From positions 868,001 to 932,000 of the forward strand of contig NZ_LR134331.1 of assembly GCF_900636965.1 (NCBI RefSeq): a stretch of 64,000 nucleotides of DNA, given 5' to 3'. Source of the DNA: Lacticaseibacillus rhamnosus. GTDB lineage: Bacteria > Bacillota > Bacilli > Lactobacillales > Lactobacillaceae. Of the stretch, positions 52,743 to 62,492 are shown one piece after another (positions within the stretch are counted from its first letter, which is position 1; every line of letters begins with the position of its first letter). The notes beneath the pieces are model-generated. The model saw nothing but the letters and a program-made list of their open reading frames with translations. It was not told where the DNA came from and made no database searches. The translations under genes and the position numbers were made by a program.

Positions 52743-54005
52743 ATGCAAAAAGAAATCAAGCCGGGCGTTTGGCTTATGGTTTTGCCAACCACCCAATTTA
52801 AAACTACTCGGATCAATATTCAGTTTTTAACCCCATTGCGGCGAGATACGGTCACAAAACGAACGTTGCTGACCAGTCTTTTGGAGACAAATAGTCAGGA
52901 GTATCCAACTCAGGCAGCTATGGCGGCCCATTTAGAGTCACTTTACGGTGCAAACTTCAGTATTGGTGTTGCGCGCGAAGGCCGACTGCACCGGGTTGGG
53001 GTGACAATGAGTACTGTGGACGATCGGTTTACGGATGCACCGTTGTTACCAAAGGCAGCAGCGTTTTTGAAGACGGTTTTGTTTTCCCCCAACTTTCAAG
53101 CTGGGCAATTTGACGCGGCAACTTTTGATCGGGAAAAGCAAAACTTGGATCACTATCTGGCCAGTTTAGATGATGATCGTCAAACGCAGGCAGCATTGGG
53201 TGTCCAGCGTCTGTATTTCGGCGTTGATCCTGATCAGGCCATCCCCAGCTTTGGCACGCGTGAAGATCTTGCGCCGATCACGACAGCGAGTTTAACCGCC
53301 TATTACCACCAAATGATCAGTGAAGATCAAGTCGTTATCACCGTTTTAGGCGATGTTCAGGCTGAAAAAGTGGCGGCTTTGTTTGCTGATTGGCCACTGG
53401 CGGCGCGCTCGCAAACCACCCCCGCGATTGCATTTAATTTACCGGAGCATGCCGAAGTCGTCAGCCAAACCGCCAAAGTCGTTGCCCAACAAGCTAAATT
53501 TGATCTTGCCTATCATGTCAGCACGGATTTGATGGGTCCAAAGTATGCAGCTACTTTAGTGGCAGAAGAATTGTTTGGCGGTTCAAGTTTGTCATTGCTC
53601 TTCACCAACGTTCGCGAAAAGGCCAGTCTGGCTTATTATGCGAGTTCCATGTTGGATACTTTTCGCGGCTTGATGTTGGTTCAAACCGGGATTGAAAGCA
53701 AAGATCAGGCGCGGGTTGCGGATTTGATTCAGCAGCAACTGGCAGCCATTGTGCGCGGTGATTTTTCCGATGACCGGTTGCAGGCGATTAAAGATGGCAT
53801 TTTGGATCATCAGCGTGCAGCGTATGATAGTCCGCGGTTTTTGACAAATCAGGCGCTGTATCGACTGTTAGTGCCGGACGCACCGCAAGACTTTGAAAGC
53901 TTTGCTAGCCGAATTCAGGCCGTGGATCGGCAGGCAGTGCAACAAGCGGCTGCCGCGATGAAACTGCAAGCGACGTATTTTCTGACTGGGGAGGACAGCG
54001 AATGA
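52743..54005 (+). CDS. yfmF: M16-family protein YfmF (inactive protease partner)
   Basis: A 420-residue peptidase M16-like protein. The ATG at 52743 follows GGGAG; the ATG at 52731 overlaps the ftsK stop. The zinc-binding HxxEH motif is not seen at the usual N-terminal position, so this is the non-catalytic partner of YfmH. These proteins (ymfF/ymfH in B. subtilis) are linked to the EF-P 5-aminopentanol modification pathway. Ends overlapping yfmH by 4 bases. Confidence 0.88.
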   Translation: MQKEIKPGVWLMVLPTTQFKTTRINIQFLTPLRRDTVTKRTLLTSLLETNSQEYPTQAAMAAHLESLYGANFSIGVAREGRLHRVGVTMSTVDDRFTDAPLLPKAAAFLKTVLFSPNFQAGQFDAATFDREKQNLDHYLASLDDDRQTQAALGVQRLYFGVDPDQAIPSFGTREDLAPITTASLTAYYHQMISEDQVVITVLGDVQAEKVAALFADWPLAARSQTTPAIAFNLPEHAEVVSQTAKVVAQQAKFDLAYHVSTDLMGPKYAATLVAEELFGGSSLSLLFTNVREKASLAYYASSMLDTFRGLMLVQTGIESKDQARVADLIQQQLAAIVRGDFSDDRLQAIKDGILDHQRAAYDSPRFLTNQALYRLLVPDAPQDFESFASRIQAVDRQAVQQAAAAMKLQATYFLTGEDSE

Positions 54006-55294
54006 AGACACAATATTTCCGTGATGTTGATGAAACACTCATCACAACGACGCTGCCCAACGGTTTGCGCCTGCAAGTGGTGCCGCGCCCGGCGTATCAT
54101 AAAAGTTATGCGATCATGACCACTGATTATGGTGCGATTGATACGCGCTTTGCACCGGACGGCAAGCAGATGGTGACTTATCCAGCCGGTATCGCCCATT
54201 TTTTGGAACATAAGTTATTTGAAAAAGAAGATCATGATGCATTTGATCTTTTCGGCGAGACCGGTGCGTCAGCCAATGCGTTTACCAGTGCGACAAAAAC
54301 CAGCTTCTTATTTTCCACGACCACTCAATTAAATAAGAACCTGCAAATTTTGCTTGATTTTGTGCAGGCACCGTTTTTTTCCACGGAATCGGTGGCTAAA
54401 GAGCAAGGCATTATCGGCTCGGAAATTCAAATGTATCAAGATGATCCAGGTTGGCGGGTGTACGCTGGTTTGCTGGAAAACCTTTTCCCCAATCATCCAG
54501 CGCATGTTGACGTGGCAGGGACAGCAGCAAGTATCGCTCAGATTACGCCGGAGATGCTTTATACCATTCACCGCGTTTTTTATCAACCAAGTAATATGAC
54601 CTTGGTGATTGTTGGCAATATTGATGCGGAGAATGTGATTGATTTTGTTGCTGCCAATCAGGCTCAAAAGACATTTCCAACGCGACAGCCAATTGTGCGA
54701 GGCGTTGAAGCAGACGTGCAAACAGCAGATATTATTCCTTATCGGGAGTTGAAAATGCCGGTCAGTCGTCCCAAAACGCTGGTTGGCTTTAAAGGACAGG
54801 TGGCAATTCCGCAGACGGCTGCTGGTTGGCGGTATCAATTAAGTATTCGCCTATTGCTGGAAGTTTTGTTTGGAGATTCATCGCAGCTTTATCAAGCATG
54901 GTATGATCGCGGTTTGATTGATGACTCGTTTGATTTTGATTTTACGAATCAGCGTAGTTTTAGTTATGGGCTTGTTGGCGGCGACACCGATGATCCTCAA
55001 GGCTTAAGCGCCGCCATTAAGGAAGTATTGGCACATGCTGCGGATCAGGCTGATTTGAATAGAAATCGGGTTGCGCTAATTAAACGCGCGTCACTCGGCA
55101 AATACTATGCCGGACTGAATGGGTTAAATGGCGTTGCCAACCAATTAAGCGCCTTAAGCTTTGGCGAAGCGTCTTTGTTTGATTTTCCGCAAATATTAAA
55201 CAGGATTAGGTTTGAAGATCTTGAGCAGTTAATTCCTAAACTTTTTAATGCTGAAGCTTTAACGGTTTTGACAATGCTTCCGGAGGGAAAATAA
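54002..55294 (+). CDS. yfmH: M16-family zinc protease YfmH
   Basis: A 430-residue peptidase with an intact HFLEH zinc motif near residue 65 (AHFLEHKLFEKEDHDAFDLF) and the GASANAFTSATKTSF segment typical of M16 enzymes. Pairs with the inactive YfmF. The start overlaps the yfmF stop (ATGA) and the stop overlaps the ymfI start (TAATG), so the three genes are translated together. Confidence 0.93.
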   Translation: MKTQYFRDVDETLITTTLPNGLRLQVVPRPAYHKSYAIMTTDYGAIDTRFAPDGKQMVTYPAGIAHFLEHKLFEKEDHDAFDLFGETGASANAFTSATKTSFLFSTTTQLNKNLQILLDFVQAPFFSTESVAKEQGIIGSEIQMYQDDPGWRVYAGLLENLFPNHPAHVDVAGTAASIAQITPEMLYTIHRVFYQPSNMTLVIVGNIDAENVIDFVAANQAQKTFPTRQPIVRGVEADVQTADIIPYRELKMPVSRPKTLVGFKGQVAIPQTAAGWRYQLSIRLLLEVLFGDSSQLYQAWYDRGLIDDSFDFDFTNQRSFSYGLVGGDTDDPQGLSAAIKEVLAHAADQADLNRNRVALIKRASLGKYYAGLNGLNGVANQLSALSFGEASLFDFPQILNRIRFEDLEQLIPKLFNAEALTVLTMLPEGK

Positions 55295-56022
55295 TGCGAT
55301 CGGCTTTAATCATTGGCGCTTCTGGTGATATTGGCCAAGCGGTAGCAGCAAAATTGGCGGCAGCAGGGTGGTCGCTTTATCTGCATTACTTTAAGCATGA
55401 GCAAGTTGTGATGGATCAAATGAGGGCTTATCAAGCAGCATATCCGCATCAGGACTTTATTCCGTTACAATATGATTTGACGGATGACCGTCATCTAGAC
55501 GAACTCACAAATCAACTTTTTAGTCTTGATGCTGTCATTTTTGCAGCCGGCATGACCTATTATCATCTTTTTAAAGAAACCACGGTCCCTGAGATGACGA
55601 CTTTGATGCGGGTCCATTTGTTAACGCCGATGGTTCTTTTGACTAAAGTGGAGCGTAAATTGGCACAATCTGGTCATGGACGCGTTATTTTCATTGGATC
55701 TGTCTATGGTGGTACCGGATCAGCGATGGAGGTGGCCTATAGCACGGTCAAGGGAGCGCAAAGTGCCTTTGTGAAGGCTTATGCACAAGAAGTTGCCAGT
55801 CTTGGCATTACCGTGAACGTTGTTGCCCCCGGAGCCGTCACCACCAAAATGAATACAAAGATGTTTGACTCCGATACACTCGCCAAAGTTCAGGCAGAGA
55901 TTCCCGCGGCTCGGTTTGCGACCCCCCAGGATATTAGTTACTATGTCAGTATGCTGGTTGCCGAGGAAGCGGCTTATCTAACCGGACAGACACTGTACGT
56001 AACAGGCGGCTGGCGCATGTAG
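55294..56022 (+). CDS. ymfI: SDR-family oxidoreductase YmfI (EF-P 5-aminopentanone reductase)
   Basis: A 242-residue short-chain dehydrogenase. NAD(P)-binding motif is LIIGASGDIGQAVA near residue 5, catalytic Ser in IFIGSVYGGTGS and YxxxK in VAYSTVKGAQSAF near 148. C-terminal VAEEAAYLTGQTLYVTGGWRM is classical SDR. In B. subtilis YmfI reduces the aminopentanone on EF-P; context here supports the same role. I do not see efp in the window. Confidence 0.88.
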   Translation: MRSALIIGASGDIGQAVAAKLAAAGWSLYLHYFKHEQVVMDQMRAYQAAYPHQDFIPLQYDLTDDRHLDELTNQLFSLDAVIFAAGMTYYHLFKETTVPEMTTLMRVHLLTPMVLLTKVERKLAQSGHGRVIFIGSVYGGTGSAMEVAYSTVKGAQSAFVKAYAQEVASLGITVNVVAPGAVTTKMNTKMFDSDTLAKVQAEIPAARFATPQDISYYVSMLVAEEAAYLTGQTLYVTGGWRM

Positions 56023-56061
56023 TAAACAAAGGATTTCTTAAGGCTTTCAGACGGTTTTTCA

Positions 56062-56070
56062 TGCTATACT
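56062..56070 (+). promoter_or_regulatory. Extended -10 promoter of the rodZ-pgsA genes
   Basis: TGCTATACT 39 bases before the rodZ start. Confidence 0.55.
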
Positions 56071-56108
56071 AAAAATGGTTAATAAAAAATAGCGGGTGAA
56101 GAAAACAT

Positions 56109-57044
56109 ATGGATGAAATTGGGCAAAAATTACGGGACGCCCGGATTGAAAAAGGCTATACCATTGATGATCTACAACAAATTACCAAAATTCAAAAACG
56201 CTACCTGATTGCGATCGAAGAAGGTCATTTCGATGCGTTGCCAGGCGACTTTTATGTGCGTGCCTTTATCAAGCAATATGCCGATACGGTTGGGCTTGAC
56301 GGGGATGAATTGTTGACGCAATTTCAGCAGGATATCCCGGAACCGCAACCCCAAGAATACGCTGCACAGTCAGTTGAAAATAAGACTCGGGCGACCCGCG
56401 CCGAAGAAGCGAGTCCGGTTAACCGTTTGCGGCGCTATCTTCCGCAGATTGCGATTGCTGCCTTTGTGATTGTTGCCATCATCGTCATTTATGTCGTGAT
56501 GCTATTTTCACAATCCGGACCGAAACAAACGATTCCCGCGGATTCCGAGAGTGTTGCGGTTTCGTCCAAGCGCAGTAGTTCTAAGGCATCGAAATCATCA
56601 AAAACCTCATCATCCTCGAAGTCTAGCAAGTCTTCTGCATCAAGTAGTTCCAAGTCATCAGAAAAGGCATCTAAAGAAAGCAAAAAGAAGAGTGACAAGC
56701 TCGACATTTCTGTTGCTGCGGCAAATGGTGCTACTCAGGCAGTTACGTTGAAGAATTTGCCGACCAGCGGGAATAAACTTACACTCGGTGCAAACGGGGC
56801 GACCGCTTGGATTTCAGTCATTGTCAATGGTTCGACAACTTGGCAGGGTTCCTTGACATCCGGAAATACACAAGAGGTGACATTACCAGATAATACGTCC
56901 ACCTTCCAAGTCCGCTCAGGGAATGCGACTGCTACAACGATTGAGTTGAATGGCAAGAAGGTTGACATTTCAAACGGTACCAGTGTTGTTCGGACGATTA
57001 CCTTCACAAGCAGTACAAGTGAAAGTGAGGCTTCTCAAGAATGA
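56109..57044 (+). CDS. rodZ: RodZ-like HTH membrane protein (YmfM)
   Basis: A 311-residue protein: HTH_25 domain (DEIGQKLRDARIEKGYTIDDLQQITKI, about residues 2-70), one membrane helix (about 115-137) and a Ser/Lys-dense low-complexity linker (about 150-200). A C-terminal extracellular DUF4115 beta domain follows (about 205-305). RodZ links MreB-type cytoskeleton to wall synthesis and shape. The position just before pgsA is conserved. Confidence 0.88.
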   Translation: MDEIGQKLRDARIEKGYTIDDLQQITKIQKRYLIAIEEGHFDALPGDFYVRAFIKQYADTVGLDGDELLTQFQQDIPEPQPQEYAAQSVENKTRATRAEEASPVNRLRRYLPQIAIAAFVIVAIIVIYVVMLFSQSGPKQTIPADSESVAVSSKRSSSKASKSSKTSSSSKSSKSSASSSSKSSEKASKESKKKSDKLDISVAAANGATQAVTLKNLPTSGNKLTLGANGATAWISVIVNGSTTWQGSLTSGNTQEVTLPDNTSTFQVRSGNATATTIELNGKKVDISNGTSVVRTITFTSSTSESEASQE

Positions 57045-57634
57045 ATCTCCCTAATAAGTTGACGCTGATTCGCATTTTCTTAATTCCTGTTTTCACTTTG
57101 TTATTGGCATTCAATTGGCCAGCTGGTTATCTGACAATTGCCGGGACAAAAGTTGCCATGAGCTGGTTTATCGCCTTGATCATCTTCATTGTGGCTTCAC
57201 TTACCGATTTTGCGGATGGTCAGATTGCCCGGCGCAAACATTTAGTGACCAATTTTGGAAAATTTGCCGATCCGTTGGCCGATAAATTGTTAGTCATGAC
57301 TGCATTTTTGTTCCTGACAGCAGCTGGACAGATTCCGGCATGGGGAACGGCGATTATCCTATGGCGTGAGTTAGCGGTGACGGGATTGCGACTATTGCTT
57401 TCCAATGAAGGAGAGGTACTGGCTGCTGCTTGGCCCGGAAAGATTAAGACCAATACGCAAATGTTTGCGATCATCTTTTTGATGCTCAATAACGCATGGT
57501 TCAACAACATTAACATTCCGTTTGCGCTAATCCTTTTCTATGTTGCAGTGTTCTTCACGATTTATTCTGGCGTGGAATATTTTTACAAGAATCGCGGCGT
57601 TTTTGCAGATTCATTTGGATCTAAACAGCAGTAA
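57041..57634 (+). CDS. pgsA: CDP-diacylglycerol-glycerol-3-phosphate 3-phosphatidyltransferase
   Basis: A 197-residue membrane enzyme making phosphatidylglycerophosphate. The CDP-alcohol phosphotransferase motif is complete: TDFADGQIARRKHLVTNFGKFADPLADK near 58-86. Four or five membrane segments follow. The ATG overlaps the rodZ stop by 4 bases (ATGA). Confidence 0.95.
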   Translation: MNLPNKLTLIRIFLIPVFTLLLAFNWPAGYLTIAGTKVAMSWFIALIIFIVASLTDFADGQIARRKHLVTNFGKFADPLADKLLVMTAFLFLTAAGQIPAWGTAIILWRELAVTGLRLLLSNEGEVLAAAWPGKIKTNTQMFAIIFLMLNNAWFNNINIPFALILFYVAVFFTIYSGVEYFYKNRGVFADSFGSKQQ

Positions 57635-57646
57635 TATCGTTTTTTT

Positions 57647-57674
57647 ACCCAGGCTGATAGCTTGGGTTTTTTTG
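57647..57674 (+). terminator. Terminator after pgsA
   Basis: ACCCAGGC pairs with GCTTGGGT followed by T-run. Confidence 0.8.
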
Positions 57675-57862
57675 TGCCCGTCATTCGGCGCAAAACGGAA
57701 CGGGTAGTAAAATAAAACTGAACCTTGTTGGGCTTGGAGGCATTGTTTATGTTAATGGTTGGGTGATTGCAGCAGATTGGCAGCAGAATTTTTGAATATT
57801 GAGTGAATGCATTAAAGGGCAGATGTGCTAAACATCGAATTCTATTGTTAGGTGGGAAAAAT

Positions 57863-59104
57863 ATGCAAGCAGAAATTATTGCTATCGGAACGGAAATTCT
57901 GATGGGACAAATCACAAATACAAATGGCGCGTATATGGCTAAACAACTGGCTACATTAGGTATTGCAAGCTATCATCAACAGGTTGTTGGGGATAACGCA
58001 AAACGACTGGCTGACGCGATAAGTTTGGCTGAACAACGCAGTGATATCGTTATTTTGATTGGCGGTTTAGGACCAACACCGGATGATTTAACGAAGCAAA
58101 CCCTAGCCGCACACCTGAATTTACCCTTGGTGGAAGACGCTGGCGCTATGGCCAAGTTGGCTGCGCGGGTTAAACAACAGCAACGTCCAATGACACCCAA
58201 TAATCGCTTGCAAGCGATGTATCCCAAAGGCGCAATCGTATTGGCCAATCGTGTTGGGTTGGCGGTCGGCGCATGGGTTGAGCAGCGCCAACACGCCTAT
58301 GTTTTATTGCCGGGACCACCTAAAGAGTTTGTGCCAATGGTTGATCATGAACTGTTGCCACGACTGGCAAAATATAGCGGGCATCAAGAAGTTTTGGAAA
58401 GTCGCGTGATGCGTTTCTTTGGTGTCGGCGAATCGCAACTTGTGACAGATTTAAGTGATTTAATTGCCAACCAGACGAATCCGACACTTGCAACTTATAT
58501 AAAAGATCATGAGGTGACAGTTCGGGTAACTGCGAGTGGCAAAACACAAGCAGAAGCCGCGGCAAAACTTGAGCCAATGATCGGCATCATTATGGATCGT
58601 GAAGGCCGCTACTTTTACGGCTACGGTGACGATAACAGTCTTGCTCAGGAATTAGTCAAAGCATTGGCGGCTAGTGATAAGCAAATTAGTGCCGCTGAAA
58701 GCCTGACTGCAGGTGCATTTCAAGCGGCATTGGGAGACGTTCCGGGAGTCTCGGCTTATTTCAAAGGCGGCTTCGTTACGTACGCTTTAGCGACAAAAGC
58801 TGCATTTTTAAATATCGATGCCCGTCAGCTAGCAGAACATGGTGTGGTGAGTGAATTTACTGCCAAAGCAATGGCAGAGCATGCTCGTCAACGAGCCGCG
58901 GCAGACATTGCCGTTAGTTTTACCGGAGTTGCCGGTCCTGACAAGCTGGAAGGACAGCCAGCCGGCACCGTCTGGATTGGTTTGGCGCGGTTAGGAGAGA
59001 AACCAATAGCACAAGTTTATCATTTTCCGGGTGGGCGAAATGACGTCCGCAAGCGCGCCGTTATGACGGGGATGATGATGGTGTTGAAGCGTTTACGCGA
59101 ATAA
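57863..59104 (+). CDS. cinA: Competence/damage-inducible protein CinA
   Basis: A 413-residue protein; start ATG at 57863 after AGGTGGG. N-terminal molybdopterin-binding-like domain (AEIIAIGTEILMGQITNTNGAYMAKQL, ILIGGLGPTPDDLTKQ) and C-terminal nicotinamide-nucleotide amidase domain (SAAESLTAGAFQAALGDVPGVSAYFKGGFVTYA near 283). It recycles pyridine nucleotides and is co-expressed with recA in competent cells of streptococci. recA starts 51 bases downstream with no terminator between. Confidence 0.95.
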   Translation: MQAEIIAIGTEILMGQITNTNGAYMAKQLATLGIASYHQQVVGDNAKRLADAISLAEQRSDIVILIGGLGPTPDDLTKQTLAAHLNLPLVEDAGAMAKLAARVKQQQRPMTPNNRLQAMYPKGAIVLANRVGLAVGAWVEQRQHAYVLLPGPPKEFVPMVDHELLPRLAKYSGHQEVLESRVMRFFGVGESQLVTDLSDLIANQTNPTLATYIKDHEVTVRVTASGKTQAEAAAKLEPMIGIIMDREGRYFYGYGDDNSLAQELVKALAASDKQISAAESLTAGAFQAALGDVPGVSAYFKGGFVTYALATKAAFLNIDARQLAEHGVVSEFTAKAMAEHARQRAAADIAVSFTGVAGPDKLEGQPAGTVWIGLARLGEKPIAQVYHFPGGRNDVRKRAVMTGMMMVLKRLRE

Positions 59105-59155
59105 CAGCAAATAGTTGTGGATGGAACAAGCTCATTAAACAGGAGGCGGTAAGAG

Positions 59156-60208
59156 ATGGCAGAAACCGAACGACAGGAAGCATTGGCAACGGCGTTAAAG
59201 AAGATTGAGAAGAATTTTGGCAAAGGGGCCATTATGCGGATGGGGGACAAAGTGGAGACACGCGTTTCTGCTGTTTCCAGCGGATCACTTGCAATTGATG
59301 ATGCACTTGGTGTTGGTGGGCTGCCACGTGGACGAATTGTTGAAATCTATGGTCCGGAAAGTTCCGGAAAAACGACTGTGGCCTTGCATGCAGTTGCCAT
59401 GGTTCAGCAACACGGTGGCACGGCCGCTTATATTGATGCCGAAAATGCCATGGATCCCAAATATGCAGCGGCACTTGGCGTCAATATTGATGAGCTGTTG
59501 CTTTCACAGCCGGATACCGGTGAACAAGGATTGGAAATTGCCGATGAGCTGGTTGCATCGGGAGCCATTGATATTTTAGTGGTTGATTCAGTGGCAGCTC
59601 TGGTACCGCGCGCAGAAATTGAAGGGGACATGGGTGATGCACACGTTGGGTTACAGGCACGGCTAATGTCACAGGCCTTACGAAAGTTGTCTGGGGCGAT
59701 CAATAAAACCAAAACAATTGCCTTGTTCATCAACCAGATCCGGGAAAAAGTCGGTATTGTATTCGGCAATCCTGAAATTACGCCGGGCGGTCGGGCGCTG
59801 AAGTTTTATGCCACTGTGCGTATGGAAGTGCGCCGTTCTGAGCAGATCAAAAACGGTGCCGATATTATTGGCAATCGCACCAAAATCAAAGTGGTTAAAA
59901 ATAAAGTTGCACCGCCGTTTAAGACTGCCATTGTTGATATTATGTATGGTCAAGGCATTTCCCAAAGCGGTGAACTTGTCGACATGGCGGTTGAAAAAGA
60001 CATCATTGAAAAGGCGGGTTCGTGGTATGCCTACCAAGGCGAGCGCATTGGTCAAGGACGTGAACACGCTAAAAGCTATCTTGAAACGCATGAGGAGCTG
60101 CGCCGAACCATTGAAAAACAAGTCCGGCTTGCTTATGGAATGTCGCCGGATCACGTTATCGATCAAGCGGACACGGAGACAGATACTACCACATCTGCTG
60201 CATCATGA
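59156..60208 (+). CDS. recA: Recombinase A
   Basis: A 350-residue protein with Walker [10 protein letters not shown] near residue 65, Walker [13 protein letters not shown] near 138, the signature [27 protein letters not shown] and the C-terminal acidic tail. It mediates homologous recombination, SOS induction and transformation. RBS AGGAGGCGG. No clear DinR/LexA box was found just upstream; expression may be shared with cinA. A four-unit palindromic array follows directly. Confidence 0.97.
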   Translation: MAETERQEALATALKKIEKNFGKGAIMRMGDKVETRVSAVSSGSLAIDDALGVGGLPRGRIVEIYGPESSGKTTVALHAVAMVQQHGGTAAYIDAENAMDPKYAAALGVNIDELLLSQPDTGEQGLEIADELVASGAIDILVVDSVAALVPRAEIEGDMGDAHVGLQARLMSQALRKLSGAINKTKTIALFINQIREKVGIVFGNPEITPGGRALKFYATVRMEVRRSEQIKNGADIIGNRTKIKVVKNKVAPPFKTAIVDIMYGQGISQSGELVDMAVEKDIIEKAGSWYAYQGERIGQGREHAKSYLETHEELRRTIEKQVRLAYGMSPDHVIDQADTETDTTTSAAS

Positions 60209-60271
60209 CTGGTTAAAAGGGGTGCTTGTTGTGCTGCGAGCGAATCGTGTGTGGAAATGGCTCACGCTTTT

Positions 60272-60702
60272 CATAACGCGCTCGTAGTCGCGGCAATCGA
60301 AGTGTAAGGACCTTGATCGCAATGACCAAAGCCCGGCCATCACGGCTGAGGCCACTTATGTTCTGGCTTACGCCCATAACGCGCTCGCCGGCGCAGAAGT
60401 CTGCGTGTAAGGACCTCAGGCGCAATGGCCAAAGTGCAGCCATTACGCCTGAGGCCGCTTATGTTCTGGCTTACGCCCATAACGCGCTCGCCAGCCCAGA
60501 AACCTGCACATAAGGACCTTGGTCGCAATGACCAAAGACCGGTCATCACGCCCAAGGCCACTTATGTTCTGGCTTACGCCCATAACGCGCTCCCCGGCGC
60601 AGAAGTCTGCGTGTAAGGACCTCAGTCGCAATGGCCAAAGTGCGGCCATTACGCCTGAGGCCACTTACACTCCGACTTCTAAGCGCGCCGGTTCGCGCTC
60701 AC
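60272..60702 (+). repeat. Palindromic repeat array 6 (four units, exact 103-bp period)
   Basis: Units start with CATAAC at 60272, 60375, 60478 and 60581: three steps of exactly 103 bp, then a 122-bp terminal unit ending CGCGCTCAC at 60702. Units alternate variants: u2 GGCGC/AGAAGTC, u3 AGCCC/AGAAACC, u4 GGCGC/AGAAGTC. Internal units end TTATGTTCTGGCTTACGCC; only u4 has the terminal module, whose ACTTCTAAGCGCGCC pairs with its own left arm. Lies between recA and rny and fills most of the 620-bp gap; no gene is visible in it. Confidence 0.95.
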
Positions 60703-60717
60703 TAAATTTGCCTCCAG

Positions 60718-60746
60718 TTGACACCTTGCAGGCCAGCACGTAAACT
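60718..60746 (+). promoter_or_regulatory. rny promoter
   Basis: TTGACA, 17-bp spacer, TAAACT, just downstream of repeat array 6. Confidence 0.7.
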
Positions 60747-60829
60747 AATAGAGGTGTAATAATTTAAAAAAAGCATCAAAGATTTTGATCAACTTGATGA
60801 TTGAATCGCTTAGATGATGCGGAGGTGAA

Positions 60830-62404
60830 ATGATGAGTTCAGTAACACTGGTCTCAATAACCCTCGCAGCAGTCATCGCTTTAGCGGTCGGTTTATTGAT
60901 CGGATTTGCACTTCAAAAGAAGCTCCACCAGAACAGTTTGGATCGAGCGACGCAGACAGCAGAAGGTATCATTGAGGCCGCTAAAAAAGAAGCAGCGACT
61001 TTAAAAAAAGAGAAACTGCTAGAAGCAAAAGATGAGAATCATCGCTATCGAACCCAACTTGAAGACGAATTGAAAGATCGGCGGGCGGAAGTCCAGAAGT
61101 CAGAACATCGACTGAACCAGCGAGAAGATACTCTTGATCGGCGTGATGACACGCTTGATCGTAAAGAGCAGAGTCTTGCTGACCGGGAAGCAAATTTGAA
61201 CAAGCGGCAGCAACAGTTAGATGAACGTGAACAAGCTATCTCTTCTGAAATCAGCAAACAACAGACAGAACTCGAACGAATTGCCGAGCTAAGCCATGAG
61301 CAGGCTCGGACTCAGATCCTTGACCAGACACAATCAGAATTGACGCATGAACGCGCCGTGATGATTAAAGAAAGCGAAGATGAAGCAAAGGAGGCCGCAG
61401 ATAAGAAAGCCAAGGTACTGATTGCGGATGCAATTCAGCGCAGTGCTTCAGATATCGTTGCCGAGACAACGGTTACGGTTGTTAATTTACCAAATGACGA
61501 CATGAAAGGCCGAATTATCGGTCGTGAAGGTCGAAATATCCGGACACTTGAGACTTTGACGGGGATTGACTTAATTATTGACGATACCCCGCAAGCCGTT
61601 GTTTTGAGCGGATTTGATCCGATTCGACGGGAAATCGCGCGAATCGCGTTGGAGAAGCTCATTCAAGATGGCCGAATTCATCCGGCCCGCATTGAAGAAA
61701 TGGTTGATAAGGCACGCAAAGAGATGGATGACCGCATTCGTGAAATCGGCGAACAAGCTATTTTTGATGTGGGTATTCATAACATGCACCCTGACTTGAT
61801 TAAGATTTTGGGTCGCTTGCATTTTCGTACGAGTTACGGTCAGAATGTTCTGGATCATTCGATTCAGGTTGCAAAGCTGGCCGGTGTGATGGCTGCTGAA
61901 TTAGGAGAAGATGTTACCTTAGCAAAACGCGCGGGGTTATTACATGATATTGGTAAGGCGCTCGATCATGAAGTCGATGGATCCCACGTTGAAATTGGGG
62001 TCGAGCTAGCAACAAAGTACAAAGAACCAAAGACGGTGATTAATGCCATTGCGTCCCATCATGGTGACGTTGAACCAACTAGTGTCATTTCGGTACTAGT
62101 CGCCGCCGCTGATGCTATTTCCGCCGCTCGTCCAGGCGCGCGGTCGGAATCACTTGAAAATTACCTGCATCGCTTAGAGAAATTGGAGGCTATTGCCAAC
62201 AGTCATGCTGGCGTTGACCATAGTTTCGCGATCCAGGCCGGTCGTGAAGTACGGGTGATCGTTCAGCCAGAAAAACTTTCTGATGATCAGAGTGTCATTT
62301 TGGCTCGCGACATTCGCAATGAAATTGAAAAAGAATTAGAGTATCCGGGTCACATCAAGGTTACAGTCATTCGAGAAACCCGAACCGTTGAATATGCTAA
62401 ATAA
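60830..62404 (+). CDS. rny: Ribonuclease Y
   Basis: A 524-residue membrane-anchored endoribonuclease: N-terminal helix (about 5-28), a long coiled coil (about 40-205) rich in Glu/Lys/Arg, a KH domain (about 210-275, [19 protein letters not shown]), then the HD domain with [10 protein letters not shown] near 372 and ASHHGDVEP. It starts mRNA decay in Bacillota. Start ATG at 60830 after GGAGGTG; ATG at 60833 is equally possible. Confidence 0.96.
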   Translation: MMSSVTLVSITLAAVIALAVGLLIGFALQKKLHQNSLDRATQTAEGIIEAAKKEAATLKKEKLLEAKDENHRYRTQLEDELKDRRAEVQKSEHRLNQREDTLDRRDDTLDRKEQSLADREANLNKRQQQLDEREQAISSEISKQQTELERIAELSHEQARTQILDQTQSELTHERAVMIKESEDEAKEAADKKAKVLIADAIQRSASDIVAETTVTVVNLPNDDMKGRIIGREGRNIRTLETLTGIDLIIDDTPQAVVLSGFDPIRREIARIALEKLIQDGRIHPARIEEMVDKARKEMDDRIREIGEQAIFDVGIHNMHPDLIKILGRLHFRTSYGQNVLDHSIQVAKLAGVMAAELGEDVTLAKRAGLLHDIGKALDHEVDGSHVEIGVELATKYKEPKTVINAIASHHGDVEPTSVISVLVAAADAISAARPGARSESLENYLHRLEKLEAIANSHAGVDHSFAIQAGREVRVIVQPEKLSDDQSVILARDIRNEIEKELEYPGHIKVTVIRETRTVEYAK

Positions 62405-62446
62405 GTTTGCAGTTAGGCCTTATTAAAGGGCACTATATGTAAACCA

Positions 62447-62487
62447 AAAAGATCCGCAAGCGGTAATTGAGCTTGCGGATCTTTTTG
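62447..62487. terminator. Bidirectional terminator
   Basis: AAAGATCCGCAAGC pairs with GCTTGCGGATCTTT; serves rny and the converging yigZ-type gene. Confidence 0.92.
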
Positions 62488-62492
62488 CGTTT

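Noticed and set aside
59105-59155. LexA/DinR SOS box before recA
   Set aside because: No close match to CGAAC-N4-GTTCG in the short gap; transcription may come from cinA.
60272-60702. CRISPR array
   Set aside because: The period (103 bp) is too long, whole units are similar rather than short repeats with unique spacers, and no cas genes are nearby.
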